Shown here piece after piece: positions 1 through 11,765 of a stretch of 64,000 nt of DNA. The stretch spans positions 1 through 64,000 of the forward strand of contig CAJNOI010000025.1 in NCBI GenBank assembly GCA_905250115.1. Reading direction: 5' to 3'. The notes beneath the pieces are model-generated. The model had not been told where the DNA came from. It was given only the letters and a program-made list of their open reading frames with translations, and did not search any database. The stretch is from Adineta steineri. Lineage: Eukaryota; Rotifera; Eurotatoria; Adinetida; Adinetidae. The translations under genes were made by a program, and so were the position numbers. How positions within the stretch are numbered: the first letter of the stretch is position 1; each line of letters begins with the position of its first letter.

Positions 1-47
1 TTTTACTTTTCTTCATAAACTGATGATCATTAGGTCCTAACAATACA
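1..47 (-). repeat. Inverted copy of the sequence right of the first gap
   Basis: Bases 1-47 are the exact reverse complement of 15672-15718, which starts at the first base after the 100-N gap. The match runs off the window edge here and into the gap there, so its true length is unknown. It could be the edge of a palindromic duplication (bdelloid assemblies have shown such palindromes) or an assembly artefact. Confidence 0.9.
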
Positions 48-1160
48 GAAATTGTTCAGTTGCAAAAGGAGAAAAGCAAGCGCAACAAAAAAAAAAGAAA
101 AGCAAATTGAAATTATTTCTAACTCTCTCAAATGTTATTTTTCTTCATTTTGTTTATTTTTCATTCTTCAATGTTTTTTTGTTATGAAGCAGTAAAAATC
201 CATTTGATCAAAAATAAAAATATGTTTCTTTGTTATTTTGTTTCTCTTCTTCACTTGAAATGTTTTGTGGCATTTCTTTTTCTAAATTAAATGTGTCGTT
301 GGAAACAAATACACAAAACAATCAGAAGAATTTATTTACCGAAAAAAAAAATTCAAATTGAGACATACGAAATTCTTATTTTATATCAAAATAATTATAC
401 AAAACATCACAAGCTTAGAAATTCAATTGTTTAAAATAGTTTCATTTTAGTAAGTTTCTTTTTTTGAAATAATCGTAGAAAAATGAGTAGAACAATTATC
501 TTGAGAACAAAGATACAACTGGATGAAAGTGAAGATGATGATATAGCTAAAGAATAGATAGACATACAATCATACTCATCTTTTCACATGGAGTCTCCTC
601 ACTCATGTTGATATTTGCACTCAAGTCAAACTTTCGATGGACTCTAATTTGATTTAAAAAATTGTATAGATTCAACAGTGGAATGGTTTCTCTTATATGT
701 ATACTTACATATATCATATCAATGAAATAATAATGAATTTCTTTACGAAGACCTCAAGACTAAAATTTCCTTTTTATCCGATTATATGTTTCGATATTAT
801 TTCAATGAGAAAATGTATTGTTGCAGTGTTTTGTCTATCCTAGCATTGAATGAGAATTTATTTTAAATATGAGAAATGCTTTTTTTTAAATAAGATAAAC
901 AGTTGAGAGAGACTACAAATTTATATCAATAGATAGTAGTCATGTATCCACCCTGAACTAAAGTTTAGATGAAGATTTGTGATTTTTATAAGAATTCAAT
1001 TCTTTCTATCTGACTGTTATAAAAAAAGAAACTCGTGTTAAATATCACGAATGTATGACTGAGAACAATCATGATCGAAAAAAAACGATTTTATTGAAAA
1101 TAATTTATTTCATATAATTAAATCATTGTAAACTGAGATGGTTAAGATGCGGTTATTCTA
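48..1160. other. AT-rich stretch without a recognisable gene
   Basis: I see only short ORFs, A/T runs and no recognisable domain on either strand. Confidence 0.6.
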
Positions 1161-1274
1161 TTTCACCCACACCCACAGCGGGGGGGTGTTCACAAATAGA
1201 ATATGCTGCCAGTGTTGAGTAAAGATTAACAATGGCAGTCACCATCTTGAAGGTAAATGTGGGTGTGAGTGAAT
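1161..1274. repeat. TGTGGG-type foldback element
   Basis: CACCCACACCCAC at about 1164-1176 is complementary to GTGGGTGTGAGTG at about 1259-1271, leaving a loop of about 80 bp. It belongs to a family of about 19 foldbacks in this window built from G-rich GTGGGTG units facing C-rich CACCCAC units. Confidence 0.75.
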
Positions 1275-1551
1275 ACAGTATACCCATCCACATTCTCATA
1301 CGAATACGCATCCATGCATCGTTCTCTTGAGCGGACGTTCTCTCCCTTATTATCAAGAAGAAATATATAAGCCTCTGTATGGAAGAAAAAGAGAGCAACG
1401 AAATCTATTACTTTAACAGAACAATCATGATCCTCTGCCCTTTACACAAAGGCGAGAATATGTATTCTCATCTAATGGGCTGAAAACAGGAACCAATGAG
1501 AGTACGATTAAACTGCCAAAATTTTAACTGGGCTAGGACTCATCTTTTCAG

Positions 1552-4500
1552 AATTGAAGATACGGCGCTTGGCTCACTCTAGTTTTCATTCAAAAACATT
1601 GTTCCAGCAAGATTCAGAATGTTTTAAACAGGATAAATGCGATGAAGCCACTGATAAACTAGAAGTGCTCCCAGAATCGAAGACTTCGCCTTTAATAATC
1701 AAACAGTTTTTCTATAGTAATGGTCTTTATTTGTTATATGTGTAAATAAACCACATTGAGGGTGTGGGTAGATGCGATTACGCATATTCGCAACAGCCAC
1801 AGCCACAGCTACACCCACATTTAGTTTTAGAAGAACAAATATTTTTCAATTAAAAACTTACTTATATAAAGCTTATTTTCTTTGTACAAGAAATGTTATG
1901 TCCTAAATGACTTCCCAATTTTAAGTGCACTTACGGTTACAATTAGGGATACTCTTAATTATGAGTTTGCAAAATGAAGCATTTTAAAAGCGTATTCATA
2001 TTTGTCACTTAGGTTGATAGAATTTCTTAGTAAAATGGATGTGATCTCTATGATGATAAATGGGTCCCATAATTATAACTTCAGAATGTTTTCTTTTCAC
2101 AAATTCAGATGAGGGCAACTACGTCGCACAATTTTTATCATATAATTATCGTTTTTTAGAAGGAATAAACTGACAATTTTTTCATCAGTAATGCACTTCT
2201 AATATTTGTACTTAATTGATTTCACCTTTTCAGGCCTACAATCAACATCACCAGGAAAAGAAGTAACATCTAGAGTATCAACACAGCAAAGGCTGGGAAA
2301 TTTGCTTAAATCTAATTACCAAAACATGGAATGTGAAAAATCTCTTATTGGCATAAACAGAGACGACTATATAGAGATGGACCCATACCGAGGGACTGTA
2401 CCATATGCAAAGACTGCATCTCTTCCATCAGCAAAACGAAAAGTAAGGAGTGTTGTGTTTAGAGGTACTAGTTTAGCATCAAAATTAGTTTAATCTTAAG
2501 GGTGTGGGTATGAGTAGGTGTGGGCGCATGGTGAATCCCACACACTTGACATGAATTAATTCGTTTTTTTAAGAAATTCTTTGTTAAAAAGAAAGATCTG
2601 AAAGAATTAGTTTCATTGTATGAAAGGTAGATGTGCAGAATGTGTAAGAAGAGATTTTGGAGTGTTTTTCGTTAAGAACAACAGAAGACATCTTATCTCA
2701 GTCAACGGAAATAAATAACAGATATTTTCTCTTTACACAAAACAAACTTTAAACAATGTCAATACATTTTACGTTAACTAATACTTTTTTCTATCAAATT
2801 ATTTTTTCGATAAATTGAGTCTCACCGACAAGAAAAAAATCATCATAAATCACTGCGTTATTTTTAATGTCATTTCAAAGTAAAATATTCTATATACAAA
2901 AAGATGGTTCAAGTTGAATTTTTATTTATTGTAACATAAATATAATTATGTAATCAGGATTAAATCTCTCATTGTTTGTTTATTTTACTTCTTTTTCTGA
3001 GAATTTTCACACAGGATTAAAAAAACTGTTATACATGTTCTTATATTTATTCGACATAACATAAACTTTAAAAATAGATAAAATACATTAAGGAAAACTT
3101 TATGAAGAAATGTACATTTTCGAAATAAAATAGTTCTGAAAGAGATTTAATTTTCTTCATAATTATTCGAAAGAAGATTAACAAATTGAACACATTTGAT
3201 GATTAATTACGAGAACAATCAACGACTTTTTCAAGAAATCTAAATGGATATTTTTTGTTAATATTTAGTCTGGACCAGGGAATAAAAATAATATTACCCA
3301 ATCTACACTGAAAAAAAAGAAGGTGCACCACTGAACTATTTTTGCAACGCAATCGAAACTTCTAAAAAGGTTTCGTAAATATCGAAAATACGTTCAAATT
3401 ATTTTTTAATTGACAAGAAATCTTTTTAAAGGGTTGCGTAGAAAATCTACAGAATCTAAGGAAGATTTAGAATTCGTTGAAAACGTCGAAACCTTTTTAG
3501 GGTTTCAACAGACCTACGAGACCATCAGTTATGTTTCTTTTCACGCTAGGAATCTTTTTTGTTTTTACAAAATCCTCTTCGATTTCATAATACATCTTTT
3601 TCTTTTTTCAGTGTACTGGTTCACAACAACGATCGTAAGTATTTGTTGTATTCAAAATATATCTATCATTTTAGATCTTTATTTTATAGGAAAATTGCTT
3701 TTTGTTTTTTAATTATTGCTGTCATTCTTATCCTAATAATTATCATTAGTATTACAATATGGGTTATTTTCATTAGAAAAACCGGAACAACAATTAATAC
3801 AACTGCAAGTACAATTGATACATCGACAATAAAAACAACAATTCTTACAACAACAAAGAATGGTACAGTTTTGTTATAAAAGAAAAAATAAGAAATGAAA
3901 TATTTCTTGAGTTCAAAAAATAGGCTTCACACGTAAATTCCAAATTTGTAGCTCACTTACGCATTCATATTTTGCCTAATGGTATTTGAAATTATATAGT
4001 CGTTCAAGAAAAATTAATAATTCCCTTTTCTGAAAGAAAGGGTTATAGGACGTTGAAATCTTGGGCTTAAAATACTAAAAGATTGGCTGGCTGTCTGTCT
4101 GTCCAAGCCAAGCAGATTTTTTTGGCCTGTAACTGGGTCTAGTAAGATTCTTTTTGGTCGAGATTTCCACCAATAAGGTTTTTTAACATTGTGGTTTTGA
4201 CCAATACAACTACCGAGAGTGGAAGGGCAAATACGTAAATAAGATTTTAGCACTGTTTTTCCGTACTATCACTGCGCACGAGCACAGCACCTCATTAGTG
4301 AGACATGTGTAGATGAAAGTCGTCTTCTGTAATCTCTCAGCAATAGTAATTAATTTCTTGATTGCATGAGGGGTAAAGCCACAATATAGTATTAGTTTGT
4401 GTTAGGGTTGTGTAGTTTCACATTACTGAATACCGATGTCCTAGACACTGAGTTCACTGAAACAGTAATAATGCTGACAGTTAGGATGCGGCGGGATTGG

Positions 4501-7500
4501 GCCGATCCGTAACTATTTCCTATTGAAATAAAACTTTTTATTCGCTCAAAAATTTAATATAATGCTTCGTAAAAATAAAACTAGAAAACAAGTGTGCTCA
4601 TGTCAAAAAGAACATCTTTACTAAAGACAACTGAGGAAGATGGAAGAAATAACAAGGTTTGATTATTCTTTGAGTTCATCTTCACTTGATACGATGCCAT
4701 TATACCTCGCAAAAGCTTAATGAGAGTATCGACGTACAGAAAACACAATTTGAATCAATGGAATGGAAGATTTTATTATGAATGCGAATAAAAATGTCTA
4801 AAGAAAGGTAACGCTCTGTAATGAATAAAAGACTTCGAATACTTCCTAAAAAACTCGAGCGTCGAGGAAGAAAGTGAGTTTTTGTCCAGATTATATTGAT
4901 GCGCATAGCAATAATATGATTGCACAGTATTAGATATACTGTCCTCAATCATATGATCTCTTTGTTTCATTTCTGTTCTCCTCCTCCTCCATATTGATTT
5001 GTTCTTATCGACCTTCTCTTCGAATTTTTCTCTCGTTTTACTTTTAATGTATTGAGATGTTTTATCTCCCTTGAATAAATATTTTCTTTTACTTGATCGA
5101 CTACTCTGATATAGCATCTGACAGACAGAAATCAGCATATTGGACCCGCTTCGACGTCAGCTTTTGACCAACAAATTATAATACCATGAAGTCTTATTGA
5201 TTGGTATCCCATTCGACACGTGTTTAAAACCAATTTCTGGTAGATTAAAAAAAATCCGGTTTAAACGGAGCCAGGACGGGTATAACTGTTAGAAAGGGAG
5301 ATCGAGATGAAAAACTCCCACCCAGCCGGACCCTAGTTGATAACTATAATCGGATATTTTGGTAAAATTTAAATAAATAGTTTTAAAAAAAGGGAACAGC
5401 TGTTGCAAATCCTGCAGTTGAGTCGTCATGGATACCAACTATATAGAAACATTCAAAATAAATAGAGATCTTTCTTGTGGTACAATGTAATGTACTGTAT
5501 TCGTAACAGTTTACAACATAGTTTTCCGTTGCTTAGTTTCTTCTTGAGAACCATAGTATGAAATACCCACTATATTTTTGAGAGAAATTCATATGAAATG
5601 CACCTCTTCACTTTAAAGCTGGACTAATAGCGGAATAAATATTGGGGTTAAAAATGTAAACGCCTAACCGTGAGTGGCCGACTGGAGAGAGGCCGACGAA
5701 CGATTAGACGTTAATTTAGAAGATTGTTTTAAAGCACAGTTTTGAACTAAGTTTCAGTTAGTTTAAATGGATTTGGGTGGGGTGCACTTAATGAATGCTG
5801 ATTCTAGAATGAATTCGATAGCATACCGTTGTGTCAAAATAAGAACGAAATTGAAAACTATGATAATCACTATGCAATGTTATCTAACTCTGTTGAAAGT
5901 TTTCGATTTCGAATCGATATGTTATGAATAAAATAGTTTTGGTACATGTGAAAAATCCTAATGTGACAATTGATAGACAGAAATGTACACCATATATGAT
6001 AACGGCTAGCCGTGAGTGGCCGACGAACAACTAGACGCTGCTTTGAAAGGTTTATCATAAATGTAATAAGCAAAACTAGAGGATTTTTTGAAAAATTATC
6101 AAGCGATTCGATTCTTGAGCTAAAAACAAATCTTTGTTACACATTTGACGTAACAAGAGTTATTCTATAAAGAACTTGTGAATGCAAACATGGCATTATT
6201 TCCTTGTAGTGACGTGAGTAGGAATAGTTATGCAGTTGCATGACTCTAAAAATCCTTAGGATCTGTCCGTAGTTGTATTATTTTGAATGAAAATCTTTTT
6301 TCCAAATGATCGGGGTTCAGGATGATCCCAAACATATCCTAATCTGGTTGTGCTGTTAAACTTGCTGAAAAAACTGAAACATTTGAACGACATCTAGTTC
6401 CATTTTCTGAAAAAAACAATTAAGTAATGTGTGACGGATTCCATTCATCACTATCTCTTCTATATTATTGTATGTACATGTCCGGCGTGCATATACATAC
6501 ATTTTAGTCATTCCTCATTCTTTCTTTTCTGTTTGTTTTCTTCGTCGTTCGTCTTTATTGGTATTCATATTGATTCATTCAGTTGAATAAAGTACGAACG
6601 CGTAGTCGTTCCGTCACATAATGATACTTATTATACTTACATTCATAAATATTTGTCTGTCCGTTTTTTTCAAATGAATTTAAGTTCAGGATTAAAAAAT
6701 ACGAAATCTTGAACAACTAAATATGGTCAGATATCTGTACTAAAACTGGTTAGACTTAATCGAAGACATTGGACTCGAATTTAAGATCTATTTTCGAAAA
6801 TGGTACAGCGTTTATAGAGTAAATGTTCAGCGAACCATCTCAGGGTATACACTTTAGGAAGAGGATCAGTTTTTTTCATAGCATCAATTTTTCTGATGAT
6901 TTAGGAATATTAAGGTTGTTTTACCCAGATTACTTCCAAAGTGTAAGAATTCTCGAATATGCGACACCACAACTCATGAAACTTTTTGAATTAGATCAGT
7001 TTTTAAAAAAATGAGATATACAGCTGCGACTGATTGTTTATTCGTCAAATTACAAATGAACCATATTCGACTAAGGTTTAATGATGAGTATATCCTATCC
7101 AAATTCTCTCTCTTAACATATAATCAAAATCAAAAATTATTTTTAATGATAATCATAGGAAACTTTCTTTCAGAAAAAGATCAGCGGATCCATCGCATGC
7201 GCGCTACTTGTGATATTAGTTTGAAATACTGTTAATCGTTAATCTTCTCTATTTTTTAGACAATCAATGGATATCTTCAAATATGATTGTTTTACAGGAA
7301 AAAGATATGCTTGGTAGTGATATGGCTAATCGGCGATCAACGACTTATACAGAATGTTGTAGTTTTTGTCTGTCGACGCCTGGATGTGGTGGATTTGTAT
7401 GGGGCTGGCCAAATAATACATATCCCGTTAACCAATCTCGTTGTTATTTAAAAAATGGGTTTGTTATTCCAACTAGTGCCGCGCGATTTACTAGTGCTCA

Positions 7501-7507
7501 CTTCTAA
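1552..7507 (+). CDS. Type II membrane protein with C-terminal apple/PAN domain (5' end not found)
   Basis: I infer one gene from five pieces that join in frame at good splice sites: 1552-1716, 2234-2442, 3612-3634, 3690-3862 and 7260-7507. The N-terminal part is polar and probably cytoplasmic. Exon 4 encodes a membrane helix (KIAFCFLIIAVILILIII) followed by a Thr-rich stalk. Exon 5 encodes an apple/PAN-like domain with the Cys pattern ECCSFCLSTPGCGGF and a final CYLK. This layout (short inside tail, signal-anchor helix, Thr stalk, extracellular domain) is common among bdelloid surface proteins; the ligand is unknown. Introns are 517, 1169, 55 and 3397 bp, very long for this window, and at least two hold foldbacks. 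The start codon lies upstream of 1552 and was not identified. The last exon and the TM exon are secure individually; the long-range joining is inference. Confidence 0.5.
1755..1824. repeat. TGTGGG-type foldback element
   Basis: ATTGAGGGTGTGGGTAG at the left faces CTACACCCACATTT at the right. It lies in a predicted intron (1717-2233) of the apple-domain gene. Confidence 0.8.
2494..2548. repeat. TGTGGG-type foldback element
   Basis: TCTTAAGGGTGTGGG faces CCCACACACTTGA. It lies in the predicted 1169 bp intron (2443-3611) of the apple-domain gene. Confidence 0.75.
5658..5710 (+). repeat. Dispersed repeat, copy 1
   Basis: The core CCGTGAGTGGCCGAC and the end ATTAGACG recur at 6001-6037 in the same orientation. 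Copy 1 carries an extra internal GGAGAGAGGCCGAC segment. Confidence 0.75.
6001..6037 (+). repeat. Dispersed repeat, copy 2
   Basis: Second copy of the motif at 5658-5710 (AACGGCTAGCCGTGAGTGGC then CGACGAACAACTAGACG), about 340 bp downstream and shorter internally. Confidence 0.75.
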
Positions 7508-7607
7508 CTCTGTAATATCCACTGTTATATATTCGTTTCTTATATAAAAGACTAAATTAATAAAATGCTTTTTTTATAACTTTCATCAATATAAAGAATT
7601 ATCTCTA

Positions 7608-7660
7608 TCAAGGGTGTGGGTGTCTCTTCTCTCAGCTTAAACCCTTATCCACACCCTTTT
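7608..7660. repeat. TGTGGG-type foldback element
   Basis: TCAAGGGTGTGGGTGTC faces ATCCACACCCTTTT around a short loop, about 100 bp after the stop codon of the apple-domain gene. Confidence 0.8.
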
Positions 7661-7745
7661 TTTTACTTTCATTATATTTTATTTCAAAAAATAAACCTTT
7701 TATGCAGTGTTAAACTTAAGTTTAATTTTTCATATATCGCGTAAA

Positions 7746-7826
7746 CTAGGGTGGGTGTGGCCATGGATATAGATCTATTCTTCATTCATAATCACGCCTT
7801 CATCCCGACTCACACCCACACCCTCG
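7746..7826. repeat. TGTGGG-type foldback element
   Basis: TAGGGTGGGTGTGG on the left faces CTCACACCCACACCCTCG on the right, just upstream of the broken NADPH-oxidase gene. Confidence 0.8.
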
Positions 7827-7874
7827 TTCACTCTCAGAATAGTCGTACAGAATTTATTTCAATTTGAATTGAAG

Positions 7875-8439
7875 ATGAACATGCTTTATCATTTATGGTT
7901 GAAAAAACCATCAAATTTTAATTTTAATGTTGGAGAATATATTGATATTTATTTACCAAATATTGGTAAGTTTTAAAAAGTATACTATACACAATTATAT
8001 TATCTTTTGGTGGTTTTAGTTCGTAACGAATGGCATTCATTTACAATGTGTACTAGTCCAGAATGAAAAGATATCCTTCGTTTAACTATTATGAATTCTT
8101 GCTGAATTCGAAGCTGAACAAGAATCATATTTAACTGTTACAACACCATCAACAACTAATTCACAATCAAGATATCTTGATATTCATCTTTATTATACAT
8201 CAATACGTAATAATGAACAAACTATGTTAGAAAATCTTTCTTATCATCTTGTTGTTAATATGTATGAAGATATGTATACACAATTAAGAACACCAACACA
8301 TGTTAGACGACCACCATGGAAATTATTATCCGCAAAATTTAAAGTTAAATATCGATCAACAAATGTATTTTTTTTTGGTAATAGGCTTATGACAGATGAA
8401 ATTAAGAAACATTGTAATAAACATACTTTTCGATTTTAA
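7875..8439 (+). pseudogene. NADPH oxidase (NOX) pseudogene, FAD-binding and C-terminal parts only
   Basis: The intact family is a six-helix haem protein that passes electrons from NADPH through FAD to oxygen. Here, 7875-7965 and 8020-8064 (joined across a 54 bp intron) encode an FAD-domain piece with VGEYIDIYLPNI and EWHSFTMCTSPE, matching the NOX GQY..P..EWHPFT..SAP signature. A stop follows immediately. An open segment from about 8107 to 8439 then encodes the family C-terminus, with TPTHVRRPPW, STNVFFFGN and a final CNKHTFRF. The transmembrane haem region and most of the NADPH-binding core are absent, and stops interrupt the middle. The clean remnant intron argues for decay of a spliced gene rather than a processed copy. 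Confidence 0.85.
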
Positions 8440-9582
8440 CATAAACCATTTTTAAAACTTATGCCAAAGAACACGGCTATCTTTTTCTCTCTCTATGAAT
8501 ATTCATTTTAATTATATTTTCATAGACAATAATTCATTTGCGCTCTCGATATTTTTATGTATGAGTAAATGATATATGTGAAAAATATATTCTTTGTATA
8601 AATAGTAGAATTCATTAAGCATTGTTTTTAACAAAGGTATCTGTTTAAGAAAATCTTCAAATACATTCTATTCTATTTGCTTTTAGATTATTACATCTGT
8701 GTAGCGTTGAAAAGATCTAATCGTTGGATCTCATAATATTTAATATATTAAAGGTTTTTTTCAATTCTGATATTTTAATTGATGAGAGATTTGAATATCT
8801 ACTAATCGTGAATGTTATCCTAATAATATTCAAAGAAAACTAATTCTAACTCTTTGGATCTAATTCAGATGTTTTCAATTGAAAAATAATAAATAAAAGT
8901 ATAGACGATCAAAGAAAAAATTGTAAAATATAATACATGATTTTTATGTTCAATAATTGATAATGCAAAAGTAATGTCACAAAACGTCTACAAAGGTATA
9001 TTCTCAAAGAATTTTTTTACTTATTTTGTAACTATTCATCGTTTATTTTCATCATAAACTTCTTTCAAATAAACAAATCAAGAAAAAAAATCAAAATACA
9101 CTTCCTGATCAATTTCAATAGCTCGCTGTAAAAAATTTGAATATTTCTTTTATAAATGACCATCATTGTTAAGATCAACCCTTTTTATACATGTCCTTTT
9201 CTTTCTTACATTTATACTCGTGTCAATGTATGACTAATTGACCTGTTCCTATTTTTTTTCTACTTCTATTCGCATATGTAAATATTGTAGAGTATGTACA
9301 GTTTACATAAATTTCTTTTCATATAAATTCAAAAAATGGTCTTAGTTCAGCTTTGACATTTATTTTATTTAGATAAATAGTTATTAAGAAAAAAATGATT
9401 AAAATACTTTAAAAATTGAAAAAAGCAGAAAACGAAAAGAATAAATATAAAAGATTAGTCTCTAATCAAAATAATATGGTTTAAAGATAAATATAATATA
9501 ATAATAAGAAGAAAAAAAATGAGCATTGTTTTGTTTTCTAGCAAAGTCTTTTCTTCATCTAAAATCCATTATTGATATAAGC
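8440..9582. other. AT-rich intergenic stretch
   Basis: No ORF, RNA gene or strong repeat is recognisable. Sequence is A/T-run rich throughout. Confidence 0.6.
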
Positions 9583-10115
9583 TTATTTTGATGATTTCTT
9601 GCATGTTCCGGTGATTCCTGCGGACGTAGCGGAACTAGCAGTTATGCTGCTTTTTGTATAACAATTGCCATTGTTGACATTGAATGTCCATGCAACACAA
9701 GCTGCATATGTCTCACATAATGCAGCACATGCTGCTGGTGAGAGTTGTACCGCTGTATGACTGGCATCTATATCACCTCCATTGTGATCCTGACCGATAA
9801 CAATCTCTGTGCATCTTGCGCTTGTTGCTAGATCTAGACGAAACATAAAAGAAGAATTGTATTATTTCATTCAAAACATTAATTATAACTTTTTTTTAAA
9901 TTATGAAAATTTTTGTATGAATTTATAGGTAAAGAAAAAATTTAAGAAATATCATTTAGAATTGACATACTATTGTAAACGGCTCCTCGTTTCATGCTTG
10001 AGAGAGCTTCGGCGAGTTCTTCTTCGAAATCATCATCATTGTAGAAACTCTTTGCATTCGTTTGGCTTATGATAACAATACCAATAAGCATGAAAGCAAT
10101 GATTGAGGATTGCAT
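9583..10115 (-). CDS. Small secreted apple/PAN-domain protein
   Basis: Two exons (9971-10115 and 9583-9833) separated by a 137 bp intron with a strong GTATGT donor give 131 residues. The start, MQSSIIAFMLIGIVIISQT, is a signal peptide. It is followed by an acidic linker with a possible basic cleavage site (MKRGA) and then one apple/PAN_4-like domain with CAALCETYAACVAW and a later NGNCYTKS, the usual paired-Cys frame. There is no membrane anchor, so it is probably secreted. An acceptor-like CTGCACAG lies one base before the start codon. Apple domains bind proteins or sugars; the partner here is unknown. The gene stands alone, with more than 900 bp free on either side. Confidence 0.82.
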
Positions 10116-11069
10116 ACTGTGCAGAAACTAAACAACAAAACGCATATATACACATTTGTATAATTATATAGAATATTTTACCTTAACGTATATGAGAGTT
10201 GAAAAAAAATAAATGAAGCTGAATGAATAATATATGATTTTCGATGGTGATTTATATACGCAGAAGATTTTGTTCTTAATTGGTTGTTTATTTTGATATG
10301 ATACAAAAAGATAGGGGCGTAAAGCTATAATTTTTTTTATACAAATATCCCCATAAAATCATTCTTCCATTAATTCAGGTGAGAAGATGGCACATTATTT
10401 TTTTATTTTGATGGAAGAAAAATATTTATTACTTTTACTAATCACTTATTTATAACAATATTCATATTTTTGATGCAACTATTATTACCTGTCATTATCG
10501 AATTACTGCACAATGTAGTTGTTGAAGCAAAACAAGAATGAGACAATTATGAAATACAAAGTATGATGTGTTTAATGGACCCTGACAAAAAAAATAACTA
10601 ATTATTGATCTGATAATTTATATTGTCTATTACTGTTGATTCATGCAAAACTATCTCTCTGACCTTAATTGATTTTATCGAAAAGAAAAAAAACAGGGTA
10701 GACTAGATGGCACAGAAATCGAAGCTCGATTTTAATTTTTTCACAAAATTCTCAACATTCACAATTATAGTAGAATCAAGTCAAGTTTATATCATTTTGA
10801 TTCGGTAATTTCAAGCATTGAAACTATCACAAAAATATATGTTTTCAAAAATTTTTCATTAATATCGCTATTTTCCGGGGAATCACACCCACACCCTCAA
10901 TATATATATTGACCATGTTTATTATGAGTAAACAATAGTATAATAAGATAAAATACAGGTGTTTCGTCATTTTATCACAAAAATTATTATCAAACATTTT
11001 ATTTTGCTTGTCTATTATTAAAAAAGATAAGAGAAAATACAGTAATATTGGAAAAATAAGTTTTTTTTT
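10116..11069. other. Intergenic, with half of a foldback element
   Basis: No gene is seen. At 10883-10912 there is a C-rich ATCACACCCACACCCTCAA arm that has no G-rich partner nearby, so it looks like a truncated foldback, followed by a short AT palindrome. Confidence 0.6.
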
Positions 11070-11660
11070 TCATTGGATTTGTTTTTCTTTTAAAATTATT
11101 TCAATATCATTTACAATTCTTTCTTGAATTTTATCAAATGATTCTTCCTTTGTATTAACAATAACTAATTTTTTCTTATTAAAATATTCCAATACTTCTT
11201 GTTTTGTTTTAAGATGAACTTGCCAAACATGTTTTTCAAAATAATTCTTAGGATCAGGTGGATCATAATTTCTTGATGATCGTCTTCGTTGACATTCTTC
11301 ATAAGGTAAATCAAAATAATAAATTAAATCATACAATTCTTTTGCATTTGATATATTAAAAATAAGAAAACCTTCAATAAGTAATAAATCACATTGATAA
11401 CGATTTAATTCAATATCATGAACAAATTTTTCTGTATCAAGCGCTTCTAAACAATCCCAATCATGATGATGAAATTCATCTAAATGTATATGATGTGGAT
11501 CATCATTTGGACGAAAATAATTATCAAGATGCATTGATTTTACACGAAAATTAGATTTAGTCGAAGAAAATAAGTGTTCAAGTGATTTGCACATTGTTGT
11601 TTTACCACCATTTGTTACACCACCAAGACCGACAATAATTGCTGGCGATGTTGAAGACAT
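11070..11660 (-). CDS. NMRK1: Nicotinamide riboside kinase
   Basis: Single exon, 196 residues, the usual size of NRK1. It phosphorylates nicotinamide riboside to NMN in the cytosolic NAD salvage pathway. The P-loop is GGVTNGGKT (residues 13-21). The catalytic/substrate Asp is in HLDNYFRPND (D46), equivalent to the DDFFKP motif of the human enzyme. A Walker-B-like LLIEGFLIFN follows. The Arg-rich lid EECQRRRSSRNYDPPDP and HVWQVHLK are also family hallmarks. It is the last of four closely packed minus-strand genes; 105 bp separates its start from the stop of the zinc-finger gene. An acceptor (TTTAATTTCAG) lies 9 nt before the ATG with no upstream exon needed, suggesting spliced-leader addition. 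Confidence 0.94.
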   Translation of the reverse strand: MSSTSPAIIVGLGGVTNGGKTTMCKSLEHLFSSTKSNFRVKSMHLDNYFRPNDDPHHIHLDEFHHHDWDCLEALDTEKFVHDIELNRYQCDLLLIEGFLIFNISNAKELYDLIYYFDLPYEECQRRRSSRNYDPPDPKNYFEKHVWQVHLKTKQEVLEYFNKKKLVIVNTKEESFDKIQERIVNDIEIILKEKQIQ

Positions 11661-11669
11661 AGATTAATA

Positions 11670-11671
11670 CT
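11670..11671 (-). promoter_or_regulatory. Putative trans-splice acceptor of NMRK1
   Basis: TTTAATTTCAG ends 9 nt before the ATG at 11660, inside a 105 bp intergenic spacer. Confidence 0.55.
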
Positions 11672-11765
11672 GAAATTAAACATCCTTAAAATGAAACATA
11701 ATATTTATAAATAAAGTAAAACAAGTTTTATTTTTAAAAAAAAAAGGAAAATCTTTTATACAAAG

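Larger units (their letters stand above)
3863..7259. other. 3.4 kb predicted intron filled with non-coding and repeat-like DNA
   Basis: No convincing gene is seen between the TM exon and the apple-domain exon. A GC-richer patch near 5255-5335 and the duplicated motif at 5658-5710 and 6001-6037 suggest mobile-element remnants. Short ORFs such as 4776-5138 (minus) and 6823-7014 (plus) have no recognisable domain. Confidence 0.5.

Noticed and set aside
3410..3712. 100-codon plus-strand frame before the TM exon
   Set aside because: The first part resembles the TTTCGTA-type repeat and the rest is intron sequence; only 3612-3634 is used in the gene model.
4776..5138. Lys/Arg-rich minus-strand frame of 120 codons
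   Set aside because: No recognisable domain and an overlapping open frame in another phase; likely composition.
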